Origin: CAWDVR01 sp044869805
Lineage (GTDB): Bacteria; Acidobacteriota; Thermoanaerobaculia; Multivoradales; SZUA-115
Assembly (NCBI GenBank): GCA_044869805.1
Contig: JBIOXV010000117.1
Coordinates: 39,706 to 103,705 of the forward strand
Length of the DNA: 64,000 bases
Direction of reading: 5' to 3'
Part shown: positions 39,701 to 44,554 of the stretch, piece by piece
Layout of the letters: each line of letters opens with the position of its first letter
How positions within the stretch are numbered: position 1 is the first letter of the stretch
Notes under the pieces: generated by a model
Databases searched by the model: none
Told to the model about the DNA's origin: nothing
The model's input: the letters and a program-made list of their open reading frames with translations, nothing else
Translations under genes and position numbers: made by a program

Positions 39701-41629
39701 GGTGGTGTAGACACTCCCCTCCCAGCTCCCTTCGACGCTCTGCCGCGAGCCCAGGTAGGAGGCGGCGTGCGCCGAGTCGACCAGCCCGAGCGCCTCGAAG
39801 CTCATCAGCGCGGAAAGCGCCCGCGCCGTGTCGTGAGCGGTCGAGGGGCTGTCGCCGAAGCCGCCGTCCGGGTTCTGGCGGGCGGCGAGGAAGGCGAGCG
39901 CGGCGTCGACGCGGGCAGGATCGACCGGCACCGTCGCCGCGGCCTTCAACGCCGTCAGCACCTCGGAGGTGATGCCGGTGTGGCTCACGCCGCGCGGTGT
40001 GGCGCCCCAGCCGCCGTCGCCGGCCTGGGCCGCGACCAGATACCCGACGGCCGCCGCCACCTTGGCCGCCGGCACCTCGGGCTGGCCGGCCAGCGCCTGC
40101 ACGGCGAGCGCGGTGTCGAGCGGCACGCTGCCGAAGCTCGGGCCCAGGCCCCAGCCGCCGTCGGCGTTCTGGCTCGCCACGAGCTCGCCGCGCAGCACCG
40201 CCGCCGCCACGCCGAGCTGCTGGAAGACGCCGGCGGTGCGCGCCCGGTAGTCCGAGGACGCCTTGGGCTCGGCGGCGAGCCAGGCCACGGCTTCGGCGCG
40301 GCGAGAGAACCCGGCGTCGAGCGTCGAGAGCGCGCCCAGCACCACCGTGGTGTCGCGCAGCCGAGTCGAGGCGGTGTCCTGCCAGAAGCCCTCGGCGGTC
40401 TGGCGCTCGCGCAGCCAGGTCAGGGCGTCGGCGAGGTTGGGCTCGCCGGGCCGCAGCGGGCCACCCTCGACCGGGTCCGGGCTGCCGGGCTCGGCGTCGA
40501 CCTGGGCCTCGGGGTAGATCTCCACCAGCCCCCGTCCGCCGGTCAGGGCGGCGAAGCGCGCCGCGTACCCCTCGCGCACGTCGTTCAGGGCCGTCACCTG
40601 GCGGTCGGTGACCTGCTGCCCGGGCCTGGTGAGCAGGATGAAGCCGACCCTGAACGCTGTCTGCGCCTCGCCCGCCGCCGGCACCCGGGGCCCCATGGCA
40701 GCGGCCACGTCGCCGACCGACACGCTGCGCGGCGTGGCGCTTACCGTGGCCCCCTGCAAGGGGAGCTGGGTGGCGTCCACCGCCGGGTTGACCAGCAGGG
40801 TGAAGGGCGGCACTTCGCCCTCGCCGTAGAAGCCGGCCAGGTAGAGGTCGAGCGGCGAGTAGAAGGTACGGGTGGCGACGGCGGTGAAGGTGCCGTTGCC
40901 GTTGTCGCGCCAGTCGCTGCCGTACATCACCGAGGCGTCGCTGTCGAGCAGGTAGCTCCAGTGCGCGCCGTCGCGGCCGAGCAGCGCCTCGCTGTCCGCG
41001 GCGCCGTCACGGAAGCTCACGTAGCAGCACCACTGGTGCTGCATCTCGTGGGCGAGGACCCCGAGCGTGAAGTCGAAGTTCGGGTCCAGGGGGTCGGTCC
41101 GGTAGCGGGTCAGCGCCGCCATGTCGACGTAGCCCTGCAGCTTGCCGTCGCTGCCGAAGAGGCCCGAGTTGTCGAACTGCGGCAGGCCGACTCCCTCCAC
41201 CTCGTTCCGCACCCCGAGGTGGAAGGCCACGGCGCTGCCGGTGTTGAACTCGAAGGTGGTGAAGACGACCAGGAAGTCGTAGCGGTCGGGATGGGCGGTG
41301 AAGAACTCGCGCGCCACCACGGTGCGCGGCTCGACGTTGGTCCCGCCACCGGGCAGGTCGCGGTCGTAGCTGCCGCCCGAGAGCTCGATGATCGAGATGT
41401 GGTTGCGGTCCTCGAGCCAACGCGCCTGGTAGGCGCCCGAGACGGTGAGCTTGTTGGCGTCGACTACAAAATAGGAGTGCTCACTATCCGGACCCGAGAG
41501 CGTGCCGTGATCCGCGGCGGGGGCCGGCCGCCCGGCGAGCACCAGCAGCGCCGCCAGCAGCCATGCCGCGGCGCGCCCCGGACGAAGGGCTTCCCGCCGA
41601 CCCCCGAACCACCCCCTGAGAACCAGCAT
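21800..41629 (-). CDS. 6609-residue secreted mosaic protein with HExxH protease-like N-terminus
   Basis: The ATG at 41629 gives a signal peptide (AAWLLAALLVLAGRPAPAA). Approximate domains: HEMQH zinc-protease motif at 194-198; alpha/alpha-toroid repeats like terpenoid cyclases, 395-655 (QNADGGWG, QNPDGGFG); about five CARDB domains 660-1230; FlgD-like Ig about 1240; beta-propeller 1345-1570; more FlgD/Ig domains to about 3500; FN3 series 3515-4507 with a discoidin (F5/8-C-like) insert about 4135-4275; second propeller 4560-4850; more CARDB to about 5330; three Calx-beta 5507-5848; TPGYWKNH segment and a 13-Asp run near 5975; seven FG-GAP/VCBS calcium motifs (DxDxDGDLDL) 5990-6350; UnbV-like; cadherin-like end. 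Probably an adhesin or processing protease on the cell surface. Its stop overlaps the Rhs start region (GTGATG), implying one transcript. Confidence 0.88.
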   Translation of the reverse strand: MLVLRGWFGGRREALRPGRAAAWLLAALLVLAGRPAPAADHGTLSGPDSEHSYFVVDANKLTVSGAYQARWLEDRNHISIIELSGGSYDRDLPGGGTNVEPRTVVAREFFTAHPDRYDFLVVFTTFEFNTGSAVAFHLGVRNEVEGVGLPQFDNSGLFGSDGKLQGYVDMAALTRYRTDPLDPNFDFTLGVLAHEMQHQWCCYVSFRDGAADSEALLGRDGAHWSYLLDSDASVMYGSDWRDNGNGTFTAVATRTFYSPLDLYLAGFYGEGEVPPFTLLVNPAVDATQLPLQGATVSATPRSVSVGDVAAAMGPRVPAAGEAQTAFRVGFILLTRPGQQVTDRQVTALNDVREGYAARFAALTGGRGLVEIYPEAQVDAEPGSPDPVEGGPLRPGEPNLADALTWLRERQTAEGFWQDTASTRLRDTTVVLGALSTLDAGFSRRAEAVAWLAAEPKASSDYRARTAGVFQQLGVAAAVLRGELVASQNADGGWGLGPSFGSVPLDTALAVQALAGQPEVPAAKVAAAVGYLVAAQAGDGGWGATPRGVSHTGITSEVLTALKAAATVPVDPARVDAALAFLAARQNPDGGFGDSPSTAHDTARALSALMSFEALGLVDSAHAASYLGSRQSVEGSWEGSVYTTALTVAALRRFAFPNWTFSGGLIATPAQPRDGERVRLEARVVNTGNAFAPAGTLRFYDGDPAAGGLAIGDEVALPPLAPQQAALVNSLWDTLDRAGVHQVFAVIDPADTLAELSELDNRASISIEVIPPPAGADLEVREGDLLVTPAQPSELPATLAISATVRNLGLTAVPAVRVVLRQGEGTAGPVVGEVTIAIGARSSVAANFTYQLTTPGTTRLTVEVDPDGAVAEEEEGNNFAVATVSTQASVDLAVTPADLELVGGTAFVGSDATFRVTLRNRGTLDAPSTEVRYRVTDGTTTRELGTNLIQPEAGETLVQTIVWRVDLSGPLSFTVEVDPDGSVPETDEANNLAALAFTAATATSPNLAVSFSDLVFDPEPGREGSPLAVTILLRNTGASTVTDAELAFYDGDPQQGGTPLGPVQVVPNLDPGTSTTVGVSLAEVPDARDRLIFAVADPDDDVVEFDEGDNVAFDTLVVQSLPDLAVSAGGLDLEPRFPRPGQPVTLTVGFANLGEQQASNVVVRVFDGDPASGGTPVAADQVVASVAGGTSAAAFFTWTYGASAEPRPLVVLVDADAAIREGSEANNRADLDVVVQDGDVFVSERYFSPDGDGVKDGTSLFFRLDPPGSVVVEVFDARGKVVRRSTSFTDVDGGRFDWDGLDDRGRVVRDGDYQLRLIEPGGTVRGQATTTVDTNRSSLLEAVDTPFELFSNLTCDLPQVESLFFGRDEEDFFFFIEAGDPVYSEGIYRMSSTGGDVRLIVPRIWTSGRVIEIAAAPDGAQIAFSFSGTWPGNPPGTSQWVVASDGTGLRQLSQNQGTKIYGFSENGRTLIAGYPGTIVAVDLTGFQPERTIYTSDGLSGAQSEFSPDHSRLLVRKRGDVPALVLINVEALTALELLEFGFFGEPEFAWSPDSTRLAVALPDPGELRIYDRDGVLLLTSPLPIELPPYPFDGGGCGECEDLVSHENAPGGWSTLDEYGAEVQGATAQTRGFYEPDEPVIESVERPQWASSSTELGLRYALFVGFPIYRGYARVVRFDAGSGDMEHIAWTEPGSQPSSYHVSTWDGTSWQERGALHFDLRYHQQELDLSPYLPDADGEYKLRIRQQGQEAAHVDSAWLLAGALERLAARDAVVLGTGQAVAPRLAKPDNEVLDAWGKTLELEFPAPVGEGPLRLALTAREEDLSQRNFAPFAYPSADGAHHFTVTAEGPLVLDGAQTAADGLGEPLFRRLSRPATGHPPGEVAGWAKSDGTDLFAVLDFTPDNTLDGERDWATLEVETAGGWREFKVTAGDSSWGIAGFTRTAPVRHAHKYYEFRVPLAEIGAEVGDTLALRFRAYGTAGDCPDAGGDDDDDCDPFDEFNLLPYYGSLLWVPNERSLYYGNHPYGETPVAILLDEVVDDDFARRELFEEFFSIFDERFTGSGRRMLFRSSDATNDPVSPCFDRGYEDHWAFASLANLTVDLRPRRSASSGGILLEGTATDKHFKSYRLEFSTAGAPSVWNPVAPPSSQPVVDDRFTTWVPPGPGTYFVRLTVDDLAGNAKSRVKRVGFSDTPSITDLYREPDYISPNGDGVQDSTLVHYRVLEPVHLEFQIYNQAGDRVRTLRRDHATIGAVFEVPWDGRGDNGLPVPDGEYRLVVQDYEFFIHVDSTPPEVEIELTNALQPLFDRGTDQLIVSVDPKLRVRLFEENHLSSLTETGVGANPFVWEEFPVGLGQQDFNPEELAGEASLELPEVTDHRFRFSAKDRAGNRALIASPLAEEELIVDRFGPHAVLPNGSFSALEVMPFSGTPAFRLTVGDVRFRIAETVRAETFSISVQFRQAGQPSWNETRLERFAAVDGFVVVPDIAPYALEAIWDMAGIPLGVVAEVRLKLVDEAAGEHFSNAFEVLTDGLFYGGLLTPRDLTTGPYAEVLLRILRNGIESGAINPLDRILWGVEFVAEPFEEVLLPITSQDDPRYATPVLLTPTYQEEGGFLFKLDPADPCLTYAGYIQATTVPEPERRTMVSNGAAITLPCLYIEGGQLPPAFPACNQPPPSLDRARFAVTPVAADGVELVLMTIGRPLPGGDEDILFSVNRPRSQQTYLFEVDTSDLPEGIITLNGQLSNGEGRSSNTPILLYVDRTPPEVEITIPHEGQRLCGIPRQTNFGLRNVLDLEGLIDDAGFAYELALIPPPETELQTLVDRNEFCYTNQPPLPEGRGYFSPGKILFEEPSGCTSVHGLLGTWGDHGGEAEFSGESTARVEVWDRAGFHLCREVSFFYDGAVEDALATASPVLFSPNDDDVLEETVLGLAVAEPAQLTVEVFAAAETPRGPLLTTQRVRTLASGILVLEAETLPWDGRDDDGGAVADGLYGLVATFTDSCGNQAQRTAFVEVDKTPPTVVIAYPRRGDPMTMVVEVRGTATDRNLQNWTLEYGLGLDPETWARLGNGTREMSDEMLAPWNTNGLAGDVTERLSAVDYAGNRAEVAETLLFTNPVFLLTYAEVVPTLFSPNGDGRREKASVRFGLDSACFVELLVRNGAGQTVRTLADGTASFGIGAHARDWDGRNDAGVRVPDGVYNVFLRAVLAANPNVDQEETLSVILDATPPLISLTSPNQGFVTGNGAAAGTINDLHLTEWTIELTDTPQAPVWSEIAHGTLPRADSTLALLGNLEETDYALRVTAFDEGEIESQQVVPFTVDNTPPQVAITEPSAQAVLGQAHDPHPVEGVVVEEHIDVWRLEVGAGAAPTTWTLIAQSNTLPATDLLAPWTVAGLADGLYTLRLTAEDKAGLTAQALQPVVVDNTPPTVALTDPEDGAFVLGARQVLGTATDLHFLDFKLEVAPIGTESWQLVATGTQAVDGGLLTAWEALPPDGEYRLRLTARDVADNTASTAIEVTVDLTPPARPTGLTAVVVDVSDAQLDWNANTEPDLAGYHVYRDGQRITTALVPSPTYLDPDLADGPYTYTVTAVDHAGNESEPSDPASIAIDRTPPTARISDPGNGDTVSGLVDVTGTAYSADDFREYRLYARSVDTGASQLLRRSPVPVQVDVLAQWNTLPLPEGAEFVLRLEAEDLNANVAVAEVTVTIDNLPPAAPTGLAGTPVDHDAQLTWNANTEPDLAGYLLFRDGRIANAEGVVVGDLTPYILPNPAYLDRNLPDGTFTYEVYAIDRAGNLSDPSSPAEVTIDTRAPHAVIVDPEGGLRFGDVLYVLATTVDTDVDRVLFQWRPAGGGAWNDLGAADEDLPWEASLDPAALSLAFGDYELQAVATDEGGRTDPAPTPITVTYTDVTRPEPAIDLAAAVDGGDVTLTWTASPATDVVGYHVQRRDSVGSEARLTGAPVPGTTYLDADLPDDFYTYWVIAVDGTDNESDLSNGAGALVHTPELEQPYTPTPAAATTLLGCSQVSGATVGGTVDSGSGTVPLPSTSAGEDGCFELTGVPLTAAPFPGDRNTLRVRLTDAAGNRSKEASVAVIAGTPPSAPTGLAATAGSGQVDLTWNPNPEPDIRGYRAFRDGEPLADGVQLPSGNTFATASSNWSAPAPRAVDGSPFSYWSPFPPIDGQWIEIFWPAPVLVERLELDWYPLDQFTSFAASAFDVEAWSGEVWVEVANVEGNSSAASVVELAQPYLTNRLRVTLRASLLFEFIFQAVRLSEARVYEQLPVAGTSTFDPVTDGRFHYTVTAVSRFGFESPPSAEAMVEIGDVEAPPPVVLTATVAGSDVTLTWTASAAPDVERYELFRDGDLIAVHTDLGSLSYLDAARPNGTYVYTVRPIDAVGNLGELSNEAPAVVAVEVPGAPIDLTVTVVPSGGALDLAWQPGPGLVPAGYRIYRSTTTGGPYQAVTDTDLTTYRDFGVEIGGLENGVTYYYVVRALDALGNESVASNEASGTPADTVAALVPILHWPGYPGRPFETAEARTDVAGRAEPGSQVTVFRGASPVGLVPALPETATEHTFSFAFSLLSPDGRYLWVEDFSNASFHDYRTGEDIFPDGGLDGVGRWFADGRSLAVADGNTISRFTVETQAVTPLVSLDFAQTVVPSPDGRRLAVIGQVDFEYGLYVYDLGDGTWTPVLQEPYWWFEFRSLVWSHDGTRLAYLRYQPSYQLEVVDVATGGLTVVSNAPSGWQIQFTFDGAAVVYSAVDPGSGDSAVYRLPLAGGAAERLTAGWGGMAQLGPDGRTLAYVDDEDEPHLLDLETGEDTPLGDTTGLSFLDYTQWVQGGYLLLSGNGSQGRLTPAGFFELRSAALAAGDNVFTAEAEDEAGNLSPRSEEMIVRVPAAERPDLVIGAADLVVLPPVAQTGQTVRVNVTVRNLGQVASPAAGLSVVALGPGGFNVTVVEGVVLGPIPPGGAQTVSRDLVAGTLAGTYTVAAAADPLGAVPESNENNNRAQVSLAVAVPGVPLIEVATDRTLYASGDEVVVTVTVANAGDAFTGQAALAIEDAEGFLVEELEPAAIEGLPFGGTFTATRPWPSGDVFAGDYRVRARLLDAGGTELSADTADFAIGAEIELAAQVTTDRGTYQSGATVAIAGTVQLLGGNAPVSGAVAHLALFDAADALVAEWERPLPDLLPGGEATVAADWPSAGAALGSYTVELEVEVDGAVEAGAETFFTLAAGAVQVTGDLTLDDRTPALGEPLGVTYTVRNTGTTALPGLPFRIAIQDPDTGATLAFVDRTADLAPGAQASGSVTFATSGLRLGNYLAVLTATLPAPAGTVTLKVASFTTVDEDPPVVTIVAPLANAIVGADALARVRAVDLLSIVRRTEIQVDGGAWVSIPEGDPTESFWDGRLSGLADGTHLLSARATDDAGNTGESEERSFIVDVTPPVIAITGVTPGAEHLPPVTPIVTIVEEHPATQTITLNGAPYVSGTPIPADGSYVLAVTATDLAGNRAEASVAFSLYTPPTLAIADAAVAEGDTGSAAASFTVTLSRAVDRDVAVGYATADGTATAGADYTAATGTLTIPAGATSAAIPVSVAGDTLDEPDETFTVTLSSPLQATLADAEATGTILDDDEPPRPEISIADVTVTEGNSGTVTASFAVTLSFAATQDVTVTYATADGTATAGTDYTAATGTLTIPAGATSAAIAVSVAGDTLDEPDETFTVTLSSPQNATLGDAEATGTILDDDEPPRPEISIADVTVTEGNSGTVTASFAVTLSFAATQDVTVDYATADGTATAGTDYTTATGTLTIPAGATTAAIPVAVLGDTVDEPNETFTVTLSSPQNATLADGVATGTILDDDVPGGDFCPRTPGYWKNHTGQWPTSELVLGNLLYRSAALLELLSYGGSDMSSKLARQLIATKFNLLSGSDPTGIELVVQHADEFLLEFPPGSDPQGEDEEDAEKLKDDLQKYNEDDDCHGDDDDDDDDDDDDDWKYDEVAEDVGLDQKGDKIGGLVFCDFNQDGRLDLLSNAGRTSGGGVATGRTRLFFNLGDGTYADVTDSHADSLLRRRAPLSAICADLDGDGLVDFARNNVTRVEIFLNKGPEADPPYSFGNDVQDPNQAWTAIPGGMDTEGMAFFDFDRDGDLDLAIENGTKGIDLYTNDGHGVFSHATPNAAPRGLPTSARSGDFSAVADWNADGWVDLLARKESKPDLWKNLGTGSFSSVSGLNQETRDDNKGGSTFCDLDADGDLDLVWTDAPRTQIWRNQNGSFTATGLPIFPCDDEDDEEDDGAVEGSVPDHPGDDDDDEDEQCYEVSDHELDGVSCADADNDGDLDLFFAADKGASYLFENRTPAGGALSFARKNRGIFVKENGQESAWADLDLDGDLDLAVAVDKEPNQLWESHANDGESESYLAVRALRCLGDQQYRDDLGAQVRLFEDDGVTPASPVAEVNGGRGHGAQDVSWVHFGLPQGADREYVIEVRFQGLGATPGPVVRATVTPAFLTGYNLVEVKSCDEPNHPPQALDLAVEYKPGEEIELTLPASDPEGHPLAFVVIEEPVHGTLTGTPPRLTYKAAPGSTAVDQLRFVVDDGETESAPATVLLHPEPPAAEEQVTVGSVHPVE
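23696..23734 (-). repeat. 13-codon poly-aspartate tract in the giant protein
   Basis: An uninterrupted run of 13 Asp codons (GAC/GAT mixed) encoding D13, just before the FG-GAP repeats and within a wider acidic segment (PQGEDEEDAEKLKDDLQKYN before it). Mixed codons argue for selection on the peptide rather than simple slippage. Likely calcium binding or a flexible acidic linker. Confidence 0.85.
24101..25126 (-). repeat. three tandem 342-bp Calx-beta repeats
   Basis: The string GAGGATGGTGCCGGTGGCC recurs at 24101, 24443 and (slightly changed) 24785, exactly 342 bp apart each time. Each unit encodes one Calx-beta domain (VTVTEGNSGTVTASFAVTLS, ATADGTATAGTDYTAATGTL). The first two units on the + strand are nearly identical in nucleotides, pointing to recent duplication or gene conversion. 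Confidence 0.85.
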
Positions 41630-41639
41630 GAGTTGGGTG

Positions 41640-41669
41640 AACCTATCTGCACTTGTGCAAGGCCGTCAA
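41640..41669 (-). promoter_or_regulatory. promoter of the 6609-residue gene, near-leaderless, with palindrome in spacer
   Basis: On the minus strand TTGACG (41669-41664), an 18-nt spacer, TAGGTT (41645-41640), then 10 nt to the ATG at 41629. Transcription would start only 2-4 nt before the ATG. The spacer holds the palindrome GCAC-AA-GTGC (41649-41658) at the same offset as in the promoter at 42222-42251. Confidence 0.6.
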
Positions 41670-41743
41670 GCCTTCCGGTGGAGGTTGGCTATAGCTGTTC
41701 GCGGATCGTCACCTGCGAACCGGCGGCGGGCTCGGGCGGCCCA

Positions 41744-41768
41744 GCCTCGAGGCACCGAGCCTCGAGGC
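41744..41768. terminator. hairpin after the 151-residue-frame gene
   Basis: GCCTCGAGGC, 5-nt gap, GCCTCGAGGC: two self-complementary decamers able to form a 10-bp stem. It lies between the stop at 41789 and the promoter at 41640-41669. No T-run. Confidence 0.35.
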
Positions 41769-41788
41769 GGCGTCGGCCGAGCGACGGC

Positions 41789-42211
41789 TCAGCGATGCGG
41801 CGGGGACTCGGAGAGGTCGATGCTCACCGGCCGCGGAGCCGGCGGGGCATCCGGGGGATCGAAGCGCACGAGCTTGATACGACTCGGCTTGCCCGGCCGG
41901 GTAGCCGGGTACATCCAGGCGATCAGGCGGCGGCCCTCGACCTCGAGGTGGAGCACCGTGCGGTCGGGGAGCACCTCGGCCAGCGTCACGCCGGTGCCGG
42001 CCAGCTCCTGGCCTTCCGCCACCGCCTCCACGCGGCCATCAGGGAAACGGAAGACGGCCTCGCCGGCCACCGGCGCCAAGGCCTGCAGACGAAGCCCCTT
42101 GAGAGGCGGCGCCAGGGTCTGCAGGCGAAGCTCCTCGGCGCCCGCCCCCAGGGCGGCGGTGGCGAGGCAGAGCGCGAGGGCCAGCGCGGAGCGGGCGATT
42201 CGGCAGGGCAT
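41789..42211 (-). CDS. small exported protein of unknown function
   Basis: 140 residues from ATG 42211; the frame is open to a GTG at 42244, but that codon lies upstream of the predicted transcription start. The ATG is exactly 10 nt from the -10 box, as in the giant gene. Residues 1-25 (MPCRIARSALALALCLATAALGAGA) are a signal peptide. The body contains VFRFPDGRVEAVAEGQELAGTG followed by VLPDRTVLHLEVEGR, broken by a few residues. This resembles the small beta domain of PilP/GspC-type proteins that reports a setting (x-G-x-x-L-x-x-V-x-x-D-x-V-x-L). The resemblance is weak and I do not assign the family. The tail is proline-rich. It shares its promoter type with the 6609-residue gene and may belong to the same regulon. 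Confidence 0.7.
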   Translation of the reverse strand: MPCRIARSALALALCLATAALGAGAEELRLQTLAPPLKGLRLQALAPVAGEAVFRFPDGRVEAVAEGQELAGTGVTLAEVLPDRTVLHLEVEGRRLIAWMYPATRPGKPSRIKLVRFDPPDAPPAPRPVSIDLSESPPHR

Positions 42212-42221
42212 CAGGATGTTC

Positions 42222-42251
42222 AAGCTAGCCGCACTCGTGCACACTCGTCAA
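42222..42251 (-). promoter_or_regulatory. promoter of the small exported protein, near-leaderless, with palindrome in spacer
   Basis: Minus strand TTGACG (42251-42246), an 18-nt spacer, TAGCTT (42227-42222), then 10 nt to ATG 42211. The palindrome GCAC-GA-GTGC (42231-42240) lies three bases from the -10 box, matching the promoter at 41640-41669. A regulator binding site is likely. Confidence 0.6.
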
Positions 42252-42275
42252 GCCGGATCGCGCATTACACCTTCG

Positions 42276-43721
42276 ATGAGCTGGAGATCCGCCGGAATGG
42301 TCCCGGAGCCTTCGACAAGGACCCGGCTGGCCCTGGGAGCGATCCTCGTCGCCGCCTCGGTGGCGCGCCTCGGCCTGGGCTTCGTCTACTTCGGCTTCCA
42401 CACCGGCGACGATGTCGAGATCCTGCAGGCCGGCTTCTTGCGCGCCCTGGGGTGGCCCCACCAACCGTGGGAGATCCGTAACCTCCTGATCTCCGATCTG
42501 CTGCTGGCCCCGGCCGTGGCGCTGGCCTCGGCCCTGGGCGTGCGCTCGACGCAGACCCTGATCTGGGTGGCGAGCATGCCGTTCGTTCTCCTGGCCACGA
42601 TCAACGCCTGGCTGCTCTTTCGCCTAGCCCGGCTGTGGCTTCGGCACGACGGCCCGGCCCTCCTGGCGTGCGGCCTCTACGCCTTCCACTGGCTGCCGCT
42701 CGCCTACGGCAGCATGGTCTACCCGCGGACGGCATCGACGACTTGTGTGCTGCTCGCCGCGCTGGCGCTGTGGGAGAGGCAGAGCCCCTGGTGGAGACCC
42801 TGGCTCGCCGGCGGCCTGATCGCGGTCGCCTGGGCAATCCGCTACAGCGAGGTCATCTTCCTGGCGCCGCTCGCCGCCCTGATCTGGCTGCGAGCGGACG
42901 AGATGCGAAACCGTGCATTGCGCTGCGGGGCCCTCCTCGCCGGCTTCGCGGCGGCGAGCCTGCTCACGGTCGGCCTCGAGGATTGGCTTACGTGGGGCAA
43001 GCCCTTCGCCAGCCTCGTGGCCTTCGGGCGCTATACCCTGCTCGAGGGTCAGGCCTCGTCCAGCGAGCCCCTACAACCGTGGTACTGGTATCTCCGGCGG
43101 CTGCCCAAGTGGCTCCCGCTCACCCTCCTGCCGTTCCTCTGGCGCTCCCGGAGAGTGCCGGGAGCACGGCAGGTCGCCGCGTTCTTCCTGCTGCCGCTGA
43201 TCGCATTGTCAGCCATCCACCACCAGCAGCTCAGGTACCTCCAGGGAATCATGCCCTTCCTCTTCCTGCTGGCCGCGGCAGGCGCAGGGTCCTTCTGGAG
43301 GAGCGGGCGAGGGCGGATGGTGCAGGTGCTTGCCGTCCTGTCGCTGCTGCTGGCACCGAGCGGCCTCTGGTTCCTCGGCAGGAAATCCATGGCCGCGGTG
43401 GGCGCGGCGCAGCAAATCCGAGCGTGGCAGGCGCCCGGTTCGGTCTGCCTGTCGCAGGCGTGGGCCTATGGCGGCAACCTCTACCTCGGTCCAGCGGTCA
43501 CGGTGCTGGACCTTCCCTACCCGCTCACCGCCGCGGCGCTCGAGGAAAGCCTGGAAGATTGCTCGGTGGTGGCCCTGTACGAAGAGGACTATCGGCGGGA
43601 TCCGGGCCTGCCTGCGCTCCTCGCGCGGCATCGACACGCGCCGGCCGGCGACCACCGCTGGGGTCGCAGCAAGCCGGTCCTGGTGTTTCGCCGCGTGCCG
43701 GCGAGCGACGGCCCGCGCTGA
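42276..43721 (+). CDS. polytopic membrane glycosyltransferase (Alg9/PIG-B-like GT-C fold)
   Basis: 481 residues from ATG 42276 (MSWRSAGMVPEPSTRTRLAL). The frame extends upstream but runs through the divergent gene, so the start near 42276 is chosen. Roughly ten hydrophobic helices. The first lumenal/periplasmic loop carries FHTGDDVEILQAGF, the acidic motif of GT-C lipid-phosphosugar-dependent transferases, then PWEIRNLLISD, like the W-E-x-R motif of Alg9/PIG-M type mannosyltransferases. The C-terminal part is soluble (AQQIRAWQAPGSVCLSQAW). It likely moves a sugar from a polyprenyl-phosphate donor on the periplasmic side of the inner membrane; the acceptor is unknown. It is transcribed divergently from the small exported protein and converges with terC. 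Confidence 0.75.
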   Translation: MSWRSAGMVPEPSTRTRLALGAILVAASVARLGLGFVYFGFHTGDDVEILQAGFLRALGWPHQPWEIRNLLISDLLLAPAVALASALGVRSTQTLIWVASMPFVLLATINAWLLFRLARLWLRHDGPALLACGLYAFHWLPLAYGSMVYPRTASTTCVLLAALALWERQSPWWRPWLAGGLIAVAWAIRYSEVIFLAPLAALIWLRADEMRNRALRCGALLAGFAAASLLTVGLEDWLTWGKPFASLVAFGRYTLLEGQASSSEPLQPWYWYLRRLPKWLPLTLLPFLWRSRRVPGARQVAAFFLLPLIALSAIHHQQLRYLQGIMPFLFLLAAAGAGSFWRSGRGRMVQVLAVLSLLLAPSGLWFLGRKSMAAVGAAQQIRAWQAPGSVCLSQAWAYGGNLYLGPAVTVLDLPYPLTAAALEESLEDCSVVALYEEDYRRDPGLPALLARHRHAPAGDHRWGRSKPVLVFRRVPASDGPR

Positions 43722-43740
43722 TCCCGGTTCGCCGGCGGCG

Positions 43741-44481
43741 TCAGCCCGCCTCTTCCTCCAGCCGCCGCCGCCGCGCCCGGTAGCGCATGTTGAGCAGCTC
43801 GATGGTCAGCGAGAAGGCCATGCCGAAGTAGACGTAGCCCTTCTCCAGGTGGCGGCCCGTGCCCTCGGCCACCAGCAGCACGCCGATCATCACCAGGAAG
43901 GAGAGGGCGAGGATCTTGATCGAGGGGTGGCGGTCCACGAAGTCGCCCACCGGGCGGGCGAAGACCATCATCACCGCCACCGCGATCACCACCGCGGCGG
44001 ACATGATCCACAGGTTGTCGACCATGCCCACGGCGGTGATCACCGAGTCGAGCGAAAAGACGAGGTCGAGGAACATGATCTGGATCAGGATCGAGGCCAT
44101 CGACGCCGCCCGCGACGCCCGTACCTGCTCGCCGGTGGTGTGCTCCGCCTCGACCTTGTCGTAGATCTCGAAGGTGGCCTTGGCCATCAGGAAGAGGCCG
44201 CCCACCAGCAGGATGAGGTCGCGGCCCGAGACATCGTGGCCGAGCACGGCGAAGAGGGGCCGGGTGAGGCCCGCCACCCACTTCAGCGTGGCGAGCAGCG
44301 CCAGGCGGGAGAGCAGCGCCACGGCCAGGCCCAGCCGCCGCGCCCGGAGCTGCTGTTCCTTGGGCAGCTTGCCGGCCAGGATGGTGATGAAGACGATGTT
44401 GTCGATGCCGAGGACGATCTCGAGCGCCGCCAGCGTGAGCAGCGCGATCCAGGCGTCCGGCGAGGTCAGGAGCTCGAGCAT
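43741..44481 (-). CDS. TerC family integral membrane protein
   Basis: 246 residues. It opens with the TerC signature: WIALLTLAALEIVLGIDNIV, followed by a loop and further helices. GRDLILLVGGLFLMAKATFE and FSLDSVITAVGMVDN complete the two homologous halves, each with the acidic residue in a membrane helix (GIDN, SLDS) thought to bind metal. Family members are implicated in manganese or other metal export, including loading of exported metalloproteins. Typical family length is about 220-350, so this one looks complete. The ATG at 44481 follows a -10-like TAGTTT by 8 nt. Confidence 0.92.
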   Translation of the reverse strand: MLELLTSPDAWIALLTLAALEIVLGIDNIVFITILAGKLPKEQQLRARRLGLAVALLSRLALLATLKWVAGLTRPLFAVLGHDVSGRDLILLVGGLFLMAKATFEIYDKVEAEHTTGEQVRASRAASMASILIQIMFLDLVFSLDSVITAVGMVDNLWIMSAAVVIAVAVMMVFARPVGDFVDRHPSIKILALSFLVMIGVLLVAEGTGRHLEKGYVYFGMAFSLTIELLNMRYRARRRRLEEEAG

Positions 44482-44489
44482 GGCGCGGG

Positions 44490-44519
44490 AAACTATCGCC
44501 GGTGGGCCTCTGCTCGCAA
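44490..44519 (-). promoter_or_regulatory. putative near-leaderless promoter of terC
   Basis: Minus strand TTGCGA (44519-44514), 18-nt spacer, TAGTTT (44495-44490), then 8 nt to the ATG. Same layout as the two promoters near 41.65 and 42.23 kb but without the palindrome. Confidence 0.4.
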
Positions 44520-44554
44520 GCTACACTCTGCCGCCGGCCCGGCGCCGGCGGGGC

